Positions 18,571-26,935 of a stretch of 64,000 nt of DNA are shown in pieces. Where the stretch lies: the NCBI GenBank assembly GCA_003222245.1, contig QHVH01000008.1:1-64000 (forward strand), given 5' to 3'. The stretch's first letter is position 1; every line of letters starts with the position of its first letter. Position numbers and translations under genes: made by a program. Source of the DNA: Blastocatellia bacterium AA13 (GTDB lineage: Bacteria > Acidobacteriota > Blastocatellia > UBA7656). The notes below the pieces were generated by a model. The model saw only the letters and a list, made by a program, of their open reading frames with translations, was not told the DNA's origin and did no database searches.

Positions 18571-20259
18571 ATGATTCGTGTGTTCACGCTTGCAACAATC
18601 CTCGTACTACTGCCGCTCGCTCAACCTGCCGCGGTGACATCAATCACACCGGACCTTTTACTCATCAACGCGCATATCGTGACGATGAATGAACGCCGGC
18701 CCGAAGCGGAGGCGGTCGCGATTTCGGGAGGCCGAATACTCTGGATCGGCGCGAACACGGAAGCCAGGCGTCTGTACGGCAACTCGCGTGAGACGCTCGA
18801 CCTCAACGGAGCAACCGTGCTCCCGGGATTCATCGACGCCCATACTCACCTGATGACTCTCGGCGAAAGCTATCTGAAATTGAATATAAAGGACATTCCG
18901 ACAGAACAGGCCGTTGCCGCTCTGGTTAAACACCGAAGCTCCGAAACGCCGCGGGGCGAATGGATTTTTGGATGGGGATGGGATGAAGGCGCGTGGGCCG
19001 CTAACTATCCGACTTATCGCTCGCTCACCGAAGCGGCGCCCGATAATCCCGTCTTTCTTACGGGGCTTCATGGTTTCGCGGGGTGGGCGAATAAGAGAGC
19101 TCTCGATCTCGCGGGCATAAACCGCGGAACCCCTGATCCGGATAACGGCAAAATCATACGCGATCCGAAAACCGGCGAAGCTACGGGTATATTAACCAAT
19201 CGCGCGCAGGAACTGATCCAAAAACATATTCCGGCTTTGAACATCTCGCAGGTTAAGCGGGCGATTGAGCTTGCTTCCGACGAATGTATTCGCAATGGAT
19301 TGACTTCTGTACACGAAGCCAGAGTGACTCGCGTGATGATCCAGGCGTTTCGAGAGCTTGTAAAAGAACATCGCTTGAAACTGCGCGTTTATGGGATGCT
19401 CGACTTCGCGGATAAAGCCCTCGTCGATGAATGGCTGGCAAGAGGTCCGGAGATCGACTCAGCGAACCATCTATTCACTATTAGGTCGGTAAAAGTGTTT
19501 GCCGACGGCGCGCTCGGTTCGCGAGGAGCGGCGATGCTCGAGCCGTATTCAGACGAGCCTCGCACGCGAGGCGTCGTCACTACATCCCAATCCGAGATAT
19601 TCGAGCTGACGCGGCGATGCCTTCAACACGGATTCCAGGTCGCTGCGCATGCGATCGGCGACGGCGCGAATCATATGGCGCTGGACGCGTACGAACAGGC
19701 GATGAAGGCAGAGCCAAAAGCCGGAGATACTCGCTTGCGAATCGAGCATGCTCAGGTTCTTGCTCCGATGGACATCCCGCGTTTTGCCAGGCTGAACGTC
19801 ATCGCATCAATGCAGCCTACGCACTGTACTTCAGATATGGCGTGGGCCGAGAAGCGGGTCGGGCCGAAGCGAATTCAAGGCGCATACGCGTGGCGTTCGG
19901 TTTTAGCAACCGGCGCGCACCTGCCTCTGAGTTCGGACTTTCCCGGAGAGACTCTGAACCCCTTCTACGGAATTTATGCGGCGATCACGCGTCAAAGTCC
20001 CGACGGCCGACCCGAAGGCGGTTGGTATCCCGATCAGAGACTCTCGGTCGCGGAAGCGCTGAAGGGTTACACAACTGAAGCGGCCTACGCCGAATTCGAA
20101 GAGCGCAATAAGGGCAGCATAGAACCCGGGAAGCTCGCCGATTTGATAGTCATATCCGGAAATGAAAAACTGAGCTCGCCCGCCGAGTGGCTGAACGTTC
20201 GGGTGCTCAAGACGTTCATAAACGGCAGGCTCGTTTATAACGCCGACGTTAAGAAGTAG
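18571..20259 (+). CDS. Exported YtcJ-like amidohydrolase (amidohydrolase-3 family)
   Basis: 562 aa from ATG 18571, with GGAGG at 18561-18565 (an in-frame ATG at 18559 lacks spacing). Signal peptide near MIRVFTLATILVLLPLAQPA. The family pattern is clear: LLLINAHIVTMNERRP, LPGFIDAHTHL (HxH), GWGWDEGAW, VHEARVTR, SVKVFADGALGSRGA, AHAIGDGAN, RIEHAQ, SSDFPGETLNPF and the closing GKLADLIVISG. Members hydrolyse cyclic amides or formamides; the substrate is unknown. It is divergent from hrcA. Confidence 0.92.
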   Translation: MIRVFTLATILVLLPLAQPAAVTSITPDLLLINAHIVTMNERRPEAEAVAISGGRILWIGANTEARRLYGNSRETLDLNGATVLPGFIDAHTHLMTLGESYLKLNIKDIPTEQAVAALVKHRSSETPRGEWIFGWGWDEGAWAANYPTYRSLTEAAPDNPVFLTGLHGFAGWANKRALDLAGINRGTPDPDNGKIIRDPKTGEATGILTNRAQELIQKHIPALNISQVKRAIELASDECIRNGLTSVHEARVTRVMIQAFRELVKEHRLKLRVYGMLDFADKALVDEWLARGPEIDSANHLFTIRSVKVFADGALGSRGAAMLEPYSDEPRTRGVVTTSQSEIFELTRRCLQHGFQVAAHAIGDGANHMALDAYEQAMKAEPKAGDTRLRIEHAQVLAPMDIPRFARLNVIASMQPTHCTSDMAWAEKRVGPKRIQGAYAWRSVLATGAHLPLSSDFPGETLNPFYGIYAAITRQSPDGRPEGGWYPDQRLSVAEALKGYTTEAAYAEFEERNKGSIEPGKLADLIVISGNEKLSSPAEWLNVRVLKTFINGRLVYNADVKK

Positions 20260-20280
20260 CCGCAGACGTTAAGAAGTAGC
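20245..20280. repeat. 16-nt direct duplication at the amidohydrolase stop codon
   Basis: GACGTTAAGAAGTAGC occurs at 20245-20260 (including the gene's last codons and stop) and again at 20265-20280, with a period of 20 nt. Confidence 0.85.
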
Positions 20281-20505
20281 TGGACAAATGATCGAGGATG
20301 ATTCTCTTTGGCCCCGTGAACCCGCACGTTTTTACCGGATGCATCGCAGCAGTATCAAGTCGAGCGGGATTTGCCGGCACAAAACCGATATTTGCCGCCT
20401 CCAATGAATATAACGCGATCCCTTGGGCAAGCGAATGAAAACAGAAACCATTTTAACGTTCGTATCTGCGTAGCGGCTGGGTGTGCAATGCCAAGTATCT
20501 TCAAA

Positions 20506-20660
20506 TCACAATCCTCTCCACTCATCCAAGCTAATCTCATCGGAGCGGCGATCGTAGAGCCCCGTGGTCTTCGCTCAGAGTGCCCGGCCATCCGTTGAGC
20601 CACTTCGATGCGTCCGCCGTTCTTCAAGCAGGCGGTCATGCTCGCTCGGTCGAGCGGGTC
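20506..20660 (-). pseudogene. Tyrosine recombinase C-terminal remnant
   Basis: On the minus strand, one frame reads LKNGGRIEVAQRMAGHSE. After a one-base shift another reads GLYDRRSDEISLDEWRGL and ends at a TGA (20508-20506). Together these match the C-terminal block of phage/plasmid integrases, with the G-H of the catalytic box and the Tyr in GLYDRR. The rest of the gene is absent. It sits beside two toxin-antitoxin pairs, marking an old insertion. The rest of the gap (20281-20776) shows nothing I recognise. Confidence 0.7.
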
Positions 20661-20776
20661 ACTTCTCACGAACGAACCCAGTATATTTCTCGCGATCGCC
20701 GAAGCCTGTCACGCCCGCCTGGAACTGCGCCGCCGTTTTACGGTCAGACCGCCAGTCAATTCTCGAGCCTAGGCGT

Positions 20777-21094
20777 TCATGGATGGGATGTGATGGCTAT
20801 AATGGTGATGACTGCAATGCGACTGCCTCGTTTGACAACGTCCGGGCCATAGTGAAAGAACACACGATACGCTCCCGGCGTTTTGTTTTGGGCGTAAGCC
20901 TCCCACACCTTTTCTTCGTTCTGCCCGGCCAGTGAGGAATACTCATGGGTGTTGAGGGAAGGGTGGCGGGGGTTGATTTCAAGGAACCCCAATGTCTTGC
21001 ACGCCTGCTTAAACAAGCCAGCTTCATGAGGATTGTTCTTGAGCGCCTCCAACTGGCCGGCTGCTTCAAGCGTGAAAAGCAGCTTGCGTTTCAT
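20777..21094 (-). CDS. RelE/ParE-like toxin
   Basis: 105 aa. The opening KLLFTLEAAGQLEAL and the closing EKVWEAYAQNKTPGAYRVFFHYGP then AVITIIAITSHP follow the RelE-fold order of strand, helix pair and three-stranded sheet. Such toxins usually cleave mRNA at the ribosome or block gyrase; catalytic residues cannot be fixed from sequence alone. It overlaps the upstream partner gene by 4 nt (ATGA), typical of a toxin-antitoxin operon. Confidence 0.75.
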   Translation of the reverse strand: MKRKLLFTLEAAGQLEALKNNPHEAGLFKQACKTLGFLEINPRHPSLNTHEYSSLAGQNEEKVWEAYAQNKTPGAYRVFFHYGPDVVKRGSRIAVITIIAITSHP

Positions 21095-21402
21095 GCGCTC
21101 TCATCGTCGTCATCCGTGGCAAAAGCAGCAAAGGAACCTAGGTCTTTAGTCTTTCCTTCACCGGACTGCTTGAGTCCGCGGATCAAAGAGCGCAATGCCT
21201 TGGGATTGTGGAGCAGCCACGCCTCATAAGCGGAAATGCTCTGGCGCGGATCGAGGACTATTTGGCCGAGATGATTCTGATAGACATCAAAAGTGACTCC
21301 CGGCATCTCGAGAATCTTGGACAAGAGGATGCGTTTCTTGCGATCAGGTTTAACACCTTCGGCCAAGCGTTCAAAGTGTTCGTCTTTAATCAGGGTCGCC
21401 AT
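21091..21402 (-). CDS. Putative antitoxin partner of the RelE-like toxin
   Basis: 103 aa, directly upstream of the toxin with a 4-nt overlap. It is mostly helical (FERLAEGVKPDRKKRILLSKILEM) with a short strand-rich middle (VTFDVYQNHLGQIVLDP) and an acidic tail DDDDESA. I do not recognise a DNA-binding motif with certainty. The antitoxin role is inferred from position, size and coupling. Confidence 0.65.
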   Translation of the reverse strand: MATLIKDEHFERLAEGVKPDRKKRILLSKILEMPGVTFDVYQNHLGQIVLDPRQSISAYEAWLLHNPKALRSLIRGLKQSGEGKTKDLGSFAAFATDDDDESA

Positions 21403-21525
21403 AAGAAGAACATAGAACGCCTCATCTCAAAATTCAAGTGGGAACATCCCACCAATTACCGAGGTCTTAGACCCATTTGGACCTGTAACCATCGGCTCGG
21501 AGTAGGGGAGGGAGATGCGTATTTA

Positions 21526-21819
21526 CTAATCAATTTCCCTTAGAACCAAGGTGCCGCCTTGTCCGGTAAGAAGCCGGCAGATGGGCTGAACCGGGTGAAC
21601 CATTTGAGCGGATTGCCAGAGATGCGTGGCAACATCCTCAACACGCTCCTGAGACCATCCAAATTTAGTCGTGAGGGTTTCCATCACCTCTGCTTTGATC
21701 GCCTCAGAAACGACGAGTTGAAACGCACCGACCTCGGCCAGTTGGAGCACGACAGATGGTGTGCCCCCGAAAACCAAAGCGGAGACGTAAATGTTGCTGT
21801 CAAGGACAACCCAGATCAT
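21526..21819 (-). CDS. PIN-domain toxin, apparently shortened at the C-terminus
   Basis: 97 aa from ATG 21819. The first half fits the VapC-like PIN family: VVLDSNIYVSALVFGGTPS carries the first catalytic Asp, and AFQLVVSEAIKAEVMETL carries the conserved Glu. The second half is missing: no acidic metal-binding motif or TGD-type strand follows, and the protein ends RLLTGQGGTLVLREID. The usual length is ~130-140 aa, so it is probably inactive. Its start overlaps the antitoxin stop by 4 nt. An upstream in-frame start at 21948 would run through the antitoxin gene and is rejected. Confidence 0.7.
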   Translation of the reverse strand: MIWVVLDSNIYVSALVFGGTPSVVLQLAEVGAFQLVVSEAIKAEVMETLTTKFGWSQERVEDVATHLWQSAQMVHPVQPICRLLTGQGGTLVLREID

Positions 21820-22085
21820 GGGCGGGGCTTCTGCGGTTGTCGTGATCGCCTCTCTTTGCGCACCTGCTTCACGAGCGGCACGACATCGGCATCCGTCAGG
21901 CCGCGCTCGTCGGCTTTCGCCCGACCGTAAGCATTCATCTCGTCCCACCAGCGATACCTCTCATAGTTGCGCAGCGCCTCGCGTACAAGCTCGCTCATAG
22001 TGCGGTTTTCTTTTCTGGCGAGTTTCTCGGCGCGGGCCAGCATCTCCGGGGGAAGGGTGACGGAAAGAGTTTTGGTCGTTCTCAT
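21816..22085 (-). CDS. Ribbon-helix-helix antitoxin (CopG/VapB-like)
   Basis: 89 aa from ATG 22085. The N-terminal strand RTTKTLSVTLPPEML and helices ARAEKLARKENRTMSELVREALRNY form a textbook ribbon-helix-helix DNA-binding domain (~1-45). A basic tail would bind the toxin. It neutralises the PIN toxin and probably represses its own operon. It overlaps the toxin by 4 nt. The next gene upstream (22238) is divergent. Confidence 0.85.
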   Translation of the reverse strand: MRTTKTLSVTLPPEMLARAEKLARKENRTMSELVREALRNYERYRWWDEMNAYGRAKADERGLTDADVVPLVKQVRKERRSRQPQKPRP

Positions 22086-22237
22086 ACAAATACTATATAG
22101 CAAGACTTAGCAATATTAAAAATTAGGAGATCGCCTGTGTTTTGACCCCTGCCTGAAACCGCTTGATCCGGTCTAAATCGTGGCATAGTATCGTTCTCGC
22201 CAGTTTGCGAACTCACTCTCCCAGGTATAATTCTGCT

Positions 22238-23731
22238 ATGAACATTTTACTTCTCTCGATGCCCGACTCGTTTGAGCATATGCCGTCCGTCGCGATACGG
22301 ATGCCGAATGGAGCTCTGGCATCGCTGGCCGGAAACGTCGATCAACATCACGACATCCGCATTGTGGATCTTATCCTTGCTCAAAAAAAGGTCAGAGAAA
22401 CAGTCGAGGATCTTGTTCGAAAACAGCCGCCTGATGTAGTCGGCCTGTCGATAATGACCTTTCAGCGCAAGACCGCTCGCAGGATCATCGAGCTTGTCAG
22501 GGCGCTTGCTCCAAAGGCGAGGATAGTCGTGGGCGGCTATGACCCAAGCCTGGCATTCGAGGAGTATGCCGCGGCCGATAGCGACATCGACTTCATCGTG
22601 CGCGGCGAAGGCGAGATCACATTTCGAGAGCTTATTCGCGCGCTGGAAGACGAGACCGGCTATGACCATATTCGCGGGCTGTCGTATCGAAGCGGAGACC
22701 GCTTTTACTCGAATCCTGATCGCGGCGTCTCCAGTCTCGAAGGCGACGAGATTCATCCGCCGAACCGCGGGGCTCGGCTGCTGACCGACTACACAATGCT
22801 GGGCCGCAAGGTCGACGTAATCGAAACCTCGCGAGGATGTACCTTCGATTGCAGCTTCTGTTCGATTATAGAAATGCGTGGAAGGAATTTCTTCACGTAC
22901 AGTTTTGAGCGCGTACTCAACGATATTCGAGATGCCAAGGAACACGGCGCCAAATCAATTTTTATCGTCGACGACAACGTCACTCTGAATGTGAAGAGGT
23001 TCGAAGCGCTCTGTCAGGCCATCGTGGACGCGGGGCTCAACGACATAGACTACATCGTTCAGGGGATGACCTCCGCGATCGCCAATCACGGAGAGACGCT
23101 CGCCCCGCTGATGAGAAAAGCGGGCTTTAGATATATCTTTCTCGGCATCGAGAACATTCTCGAGGACGATCTGCAGTTCCTCCGCGCCCGTTCCAAGAAT
23201 GTGAAGCGAGAGAACGGCCAGTCAGCGGGCAACGCTACGTTGAAGGCTATCGACTACCTTCACAAAAACAAAATGTACGTTGTAGGCGGTTTGATCGTAG
23301 GAAATCCTGACGATACCAGGGAGTCCATCGAAGCCAATCTCACTTTCGCGAAGCAATACGTCGACTGGCCATACATTCAGCATCCGACGCCTTATCCAAA
23401 GACCCCGATGAATTCCGAGTTTCGAGAGCGGAACCTGATCATCAACGAGAACGTCGAGGAGTACGACGGAACAACCGCGGTCGTACGAACGGAACACCTC
23501 TCTGCCGAAGAAATCGAATTCATGCGGTGGCGCGAAGACCGCTGGATGAAGGTGCGGCATATGCCCGTGGCCCTTGCTCACGACCCGCTTTTCATAATCA
23601 AAACGGCGCGGCGCATGTTCTCCCACACATTTCGAGGCGTGACGCTGAAGACGATCCTTGGACTCGAAGCCGAGCGAGAGGCATTCCATCGGTATCGGCG
23701 TATCAGAAAACTCGAGAGGCAATATCTTTGA
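22238..23731 (+). CDS. B12-binding radical SAM protein
   Basis: 497 aa from ATG 22238. An N-terminal cobalamin-binding Rossmann domain (~1-140) has PPDVVGLSIMTFQ, VVGGYDPSLAFEE and DFIVRGEGE. The radical SAM domain follows, with ETSRGCTFDCSFC giving the iron-sulfur ligands Cys201, Cys205 and Cys208, and IFIVDDNVTLNVKRFEAL after it. The C-terminal part (~390-497) is helical. Related proteins methylate or rearrange unactivated carbons, for example in lipid or hopanoid modification. No partner gene identifies the substrate. It is probably cytoplasmic. Confidence 0.93.
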   Translation: MNILLLSMPDSFEHMPSVAIRMPNGALASLAGNVDQHHDIRIVDLILAQKKVRETVEDLVRKQPPDVVGLSIMTFQRKTARRIIELVRALAPKARIVVGGYDPSLAFEEYAAADSDIDFIVRGEGEITFRELIRALEDETGYDHIRGLSYRSGDRFYSNPDRGVSSLEGDEIHPPNRGARLLTDYTMLGRKVDVIETSRGCTFDCSFCSIIEMRGRNFFTYSFERVLNDIRDAKEHGAKSIFIVDDNVTLNVKRFEALCQAIVDAGLNDIDYIVQGMTSAIANHGETLAPLMRKAGFRYIFLGIENILEDDLQFLRARSKNVKRENGQSAGNATLKAIDYLHKNKMYVVGGLIVGNPDDTRESIEANLTFAKQYVDWPYIQHPTPYPKTPMNSEFRERNLIINENVEEYDGTTAVVRTEHLSAEEIEFMRWREDRWMKVRHMPVALAHDPLFIIKTARRMFSHTFRGVTLKTILGLEAEREAFHRYRRIRKLERQYL

Positions 23732-23778
23732 AGAGGCGTTTGAAAGATAATAACGCGGCCTCTACACTAAATCGTCGT

Positions 23779-25062
23779 ATGCCTTACCCTGTAGTAAGAA
23801 AGATCCTTCGTTCAGGATACATCTTTCTCGTCTCGCTTTTCCTGCTCGGCTCCAACACTGCTCTCGCCCAAAAGAACTCCAAGCCCTCTTCGCGCATTCA
23901 AATTGATAAGACGCGTCATGACTTCGGAGAAGTCTTTGCCGGAGAGGTACTCACCTGCATATTCAATGTTCGCAATATGGGCGGAGGAACGCTCGAGCTG
24001 TCGGAATCGGGAACGGCATCGCCGCCCTCGTCTGAGAAGGCTCCCAACAAACCGAAGCCTTCAGGCATGGCTGCCTGGCGAACGCGGTCGAGCGACTATT
24101 TGAAACCTCGACAAGTGAGCTACGTCGTTGAGCGTCGATCGATTGCTCTGGCGGCCCCGAGCTGATGCCGCGCCGGCGACTTCTTCTTTGAGAGAGTCGT
24201 CCTGCCTGGTCAGGCGGGAATCGTCCGAATTACAACCTATACCGCCGATGAAAATGGCGCCCTCGATCGTGCATACGAGTTGCGCACTAACGACCCCGCC
24301 CAGCCGCTTATCAAGCTGGCGGTGACTGCTAACGTGAAACCCGTGCCGGCCTATGTTAGCCGCATCAATGGAGTGGATCTCGCGCACGGAGAACGGATCG
24401 GGCCGGTGAGCGCGTGGCCGACCGCGCATCCTTCGATAACACTTCAGAGGGGTGAGCAATTCGCGGGCGCGATTCGACTGAGGCCGGAGTCAAGCGACTC
24501 GATAAACGTGAATCCCACGGCTGACATCGTTATTCCACTCAACGGCGGGAACAGCGGAGCCAAACCGCTGCCAGACGATCCGGCTGTGTTTTCATCGAAG
24601 ATCAGAAAAGAAGGGCTCGACTACTGGGTGGACTTGAACATAGGTCCAATTCCCGAACCAGGGACCTATATTCGGCGGATCGAGGCGCCGATTGTAGGAG
24701 GCCAAAAAGTTCCTATCGATGTAACGGTACTCGTCATTTCACGGGCGACTCTGCTTTCGAGCGAGAAGATTGATCTTGGACGTGTCTCGATGGGTGATCT
24801 GAAAAACGGACGAGTAATCTCAACGCGCATCGGGATCAGAAGAGTCGCCGGGTCGATAAAAATCACTTCCGTCCAAACTTCGCATCCATTCCTGAAGGCT
24901 GAAGCAGAGACGATCTTTCCCGGTACAAACTATGTCATCAGGGTTTCGGTGGACGGCACGACGCTCAAGCCCGGCTCCTACGATTGCAGCGTCCAGATCA
25001 ACACCGACGATTCCAACGAACCAAAAATAGTCGTTCCCTGCAAACTCGTAATCACGGAGTGA
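23779..25062 (+). pseudogene. Exported DUF1573-like protein interrupted by a UGA
   Basis: From ATG 23779 a signal peptide (ILRSGYIFLVSLFLLGSNTALAQ) is followed by the DUF1573-type strand RHDFGEVFAGEVLTCIFNVRNMGGGTLEL. The frame then meets TGA at 24163-24165. It resumes at once in the same frame with good coding to 25062, through immunoglobulin-like repeats (VVLPGQAGIVRITTYTADENG, LKPGSYDCSVQINTDDSNEPK). CGA to TGA would explain it. I see no SECIS-like hairpin after this UGA, so I treat it as a nonsense mutation or sequence error. It is otherwise a 427-residue secreted beta-sandwich protein of unknown role. Confidence 0.75.
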
Positions 25063-25131
25063 TCGACTCTCGAGCGCCTCGCTGATCACGACGATCCGAA
25101 ATGGCGCTTAATTCTCATATTCACAATCATA

Positions 25132-25530
25132 TTGTTCGCGGGCCTTTCGGCGGCGCATTCGCTCGGCCGGATCTCTCAGCAAGAAAGTCATCGTATTCCA
25201 CAGGAAAATAAGATACTGCCGGAGGTGCGCGACAAGATCGTCAAAGCATTATATTATGCCGGAGCGAAGCTACTGGCGGGCTCTGATTCGCCTCGGTTCT
25301 TTCAAGTAGTCGGATTCGCGCTGCACTGGGAATTGCAATTGTCGGTTGAAGCGGGTTGCCGCCGTATGCCGCGCTCGAGACCGCCACGCGTAACCCAGCC
25401 GAATTTCTGAACGTATTAAACGAGGCCGGCACGGTCGAAGTCGGCAAGCGCGCCGATCTGCTCGTCGATGCGAATCCCTTGAGACTGTTGTTTCGCCATC
25501 CCGACCGTTTTCGCTGGAGGTGGATTAAGT
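25132..25530 (+). pseudogene. Amidohydrolase C-terminal remnant
   Basis: A frame reads KIVKALYYAGAKLLAGSDSP, with the conserved Asp. Then, after a one-base shift near 25355, another reads LPPYAALETATRNPAEFLNV and GTVEVGKRADLLVDANPL. Together these are the last third of an amidohydrolase like those at 8721 and 18571. The N-terminal two thirds are missing. It abuts the M16 gene start. Confidence 0.8.
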
Positions 25531-26935
25531 GTTTCGTAGGATCATCACAGTATTCTTGCTCTTTTGCATCAGCATGGCCGTTAGCGCCGTGTACACTCCG
25601 CGCACACAGGCGCAAATCAAACTCGCGCCGCTCGAATATCGCGAGCGCGTTCTCGCAAACGGCCTCAAGATCTACAGCGTACAGGTCAGAACCAGCCCAA
25701 CCGTTTCCATTCAGGTGTGGTACAAGGTCGGCTCGAAGGACGATCCGGAAGGACGGAGCGGATTCGCTCATCTGTTCGAGCACATAATGTTCAAAAAGAC
25801 CAAGAACATGAAAGCCGAGATGATGGATCGGTTCACCGAAGACGTTGGCGGTTTCAATAACGCGGAGACCTTCGACGACTACACGGCTTACTTCGAAGTC
25901 ATTCCCTCGAATTATCTTGAAACGCTTCTCTGGGCGGAATCGGATCGAATGAGCGGGCTGGTCGTAGACGACGCCATCTTCAAATCCGAGCGCGATGTGG
26001 TTAAGGAAGAATATCGCGAGCGGGTGCTGGCATCGCCCTACGGAAGACTCTTCTATCTGTTTCTCAGCTCGCGTGGATTCGTGAAGCATCCATATAAACG
26101 TCCAGGCATCGGAAGCATCGAGGATCTGACGGCGGCGACCATCGACGACGTCAAGGCATTCCACTCGACATTCTATCGACCCGATAACGCAACGCTGCTC
26201 GTAGCCGGCGATTTCGATCAGAAGCAGCTTGATGAGTGGATCGACAAATACCTTGGAAGATTGTCCCGGCCCTCGACGCCAATGCCGCGAGTCACGATCA
26301 AGGAGACTCCGCGAACATCCGAACAGCGATTCGTGGAGTATGCGCCGAACGTTCCGCTTCCCGCGGTAATTATCTCTTATCCAGCGCCGCCGATCTCGAG
26401 CGCCGAGGCTCCGGCTCTTGCAGTCGCCGAATCGATCCTGAGCGCGGGCGCTTCTTCGCGGCTGTATCAGGCGCTTGTCTACGAGCAACAATCGGCGCAG
26501 CAAACCTTCGCAACCTCAAACCTCTTGCAGGATGCGGGGCAATTTTATGTCGGGGCGATTCTCGCCAGTGGAAAGAAGCCCGAGGAGGTGGAGCAATCAT
26601 TGGCGGCTGAAGTAAAACGGCTGCAGCAGCAACCGGTCGGCGCCGCCGAGCTCGAGAAGGCGAAGAATCAGATCATCGCTTCACAGCTTCGCCAGCGCGA
26701 GACCAATTACGGCAAGGCAAGCGCGCTCGGAACAGCGGCAGTTCTGCTGGGCGATGTTAAGCGCGTGAACACGGTGATTGAGGAAATCGATGCGGTCACG
26801 GCGGCGGATGTTCAAAAGGCCATGCAGCGCTTTACTGACTCAAGCCGAGTGGTGATTCACTATCTGTCGGAGGCGGCGCGCACCGGTTCAAAACCGGCCG
26901 GCGGTGGTCTCGCCGAATCGGAGGGCCGGAGATGA
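25529..26935 (+). CDS. Exported M16 zinc peptidase (catalytic subunit)
   Basis: 468 aa from a GTG start at 25529, preceded by GGAGG eight nt upstream. Signal peptide near FLLFCISMAVSAVYTP. The inverted zinc motif HLFEH (His81, Glu84, His85) is intact, with AETFDDYTAYFEVIP and E of the third-ligand region after it. A second M16 half follows (SRLYQALVYEQQSAQ, then QLRQRETNYGKASALG). It degrades peptides outside the cytoplasm, probably together with the next gene, whose start overlaps its stop by 4 nt. Confidence 0.94.
   Translation: MFRRIITVFLLFCISMAVSAVYTPRTQAQIKLAPLEYRERVLANGLKIYSVQVRTSPTVSIQVWYKVGSKDDPEGRSGFAHLFEHIMFKKTKNMKAEMMDRFTEDVGGFNNAETFDDYTAYFEVIPSNYLETLLWAESDRMSGLVVDDAIFKSERDVVKEEYRERVLASPYGRLFYLFLSSRGFVKHPYKRPGIGSIEDLTAATIDDVKAFHSTFYRPDNATLLVAGDFDQKQLDEWIDKYLGRLSRPSTPMPRVTIKETPRTSEQRFVEYAPNVPLPAVIISYPAPPISSAEAPALAVAESILSAGASSRLYQALVYEQQSAQQTFATSNLLQDAGQFYVGAILASGKKPEEVEQSLAAEVKRLQQQPVGAAELEKAKNQIIASQLRQRETNYGKASALGTAAVLLGDVKRVNTVIEEIDAVTAADVQKAMQRFTDSSRVVIHYLSEAARTGSKPAGGGLAESEGRR

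Noticed and set aside
24160-24200. The UGA at 24163 as a selenocysteine codon
   Set aside because: No GG-loop hairpin lies in the SECIS window, and there is no U-x-x-C or other redox context. A nonsense change is simpler.
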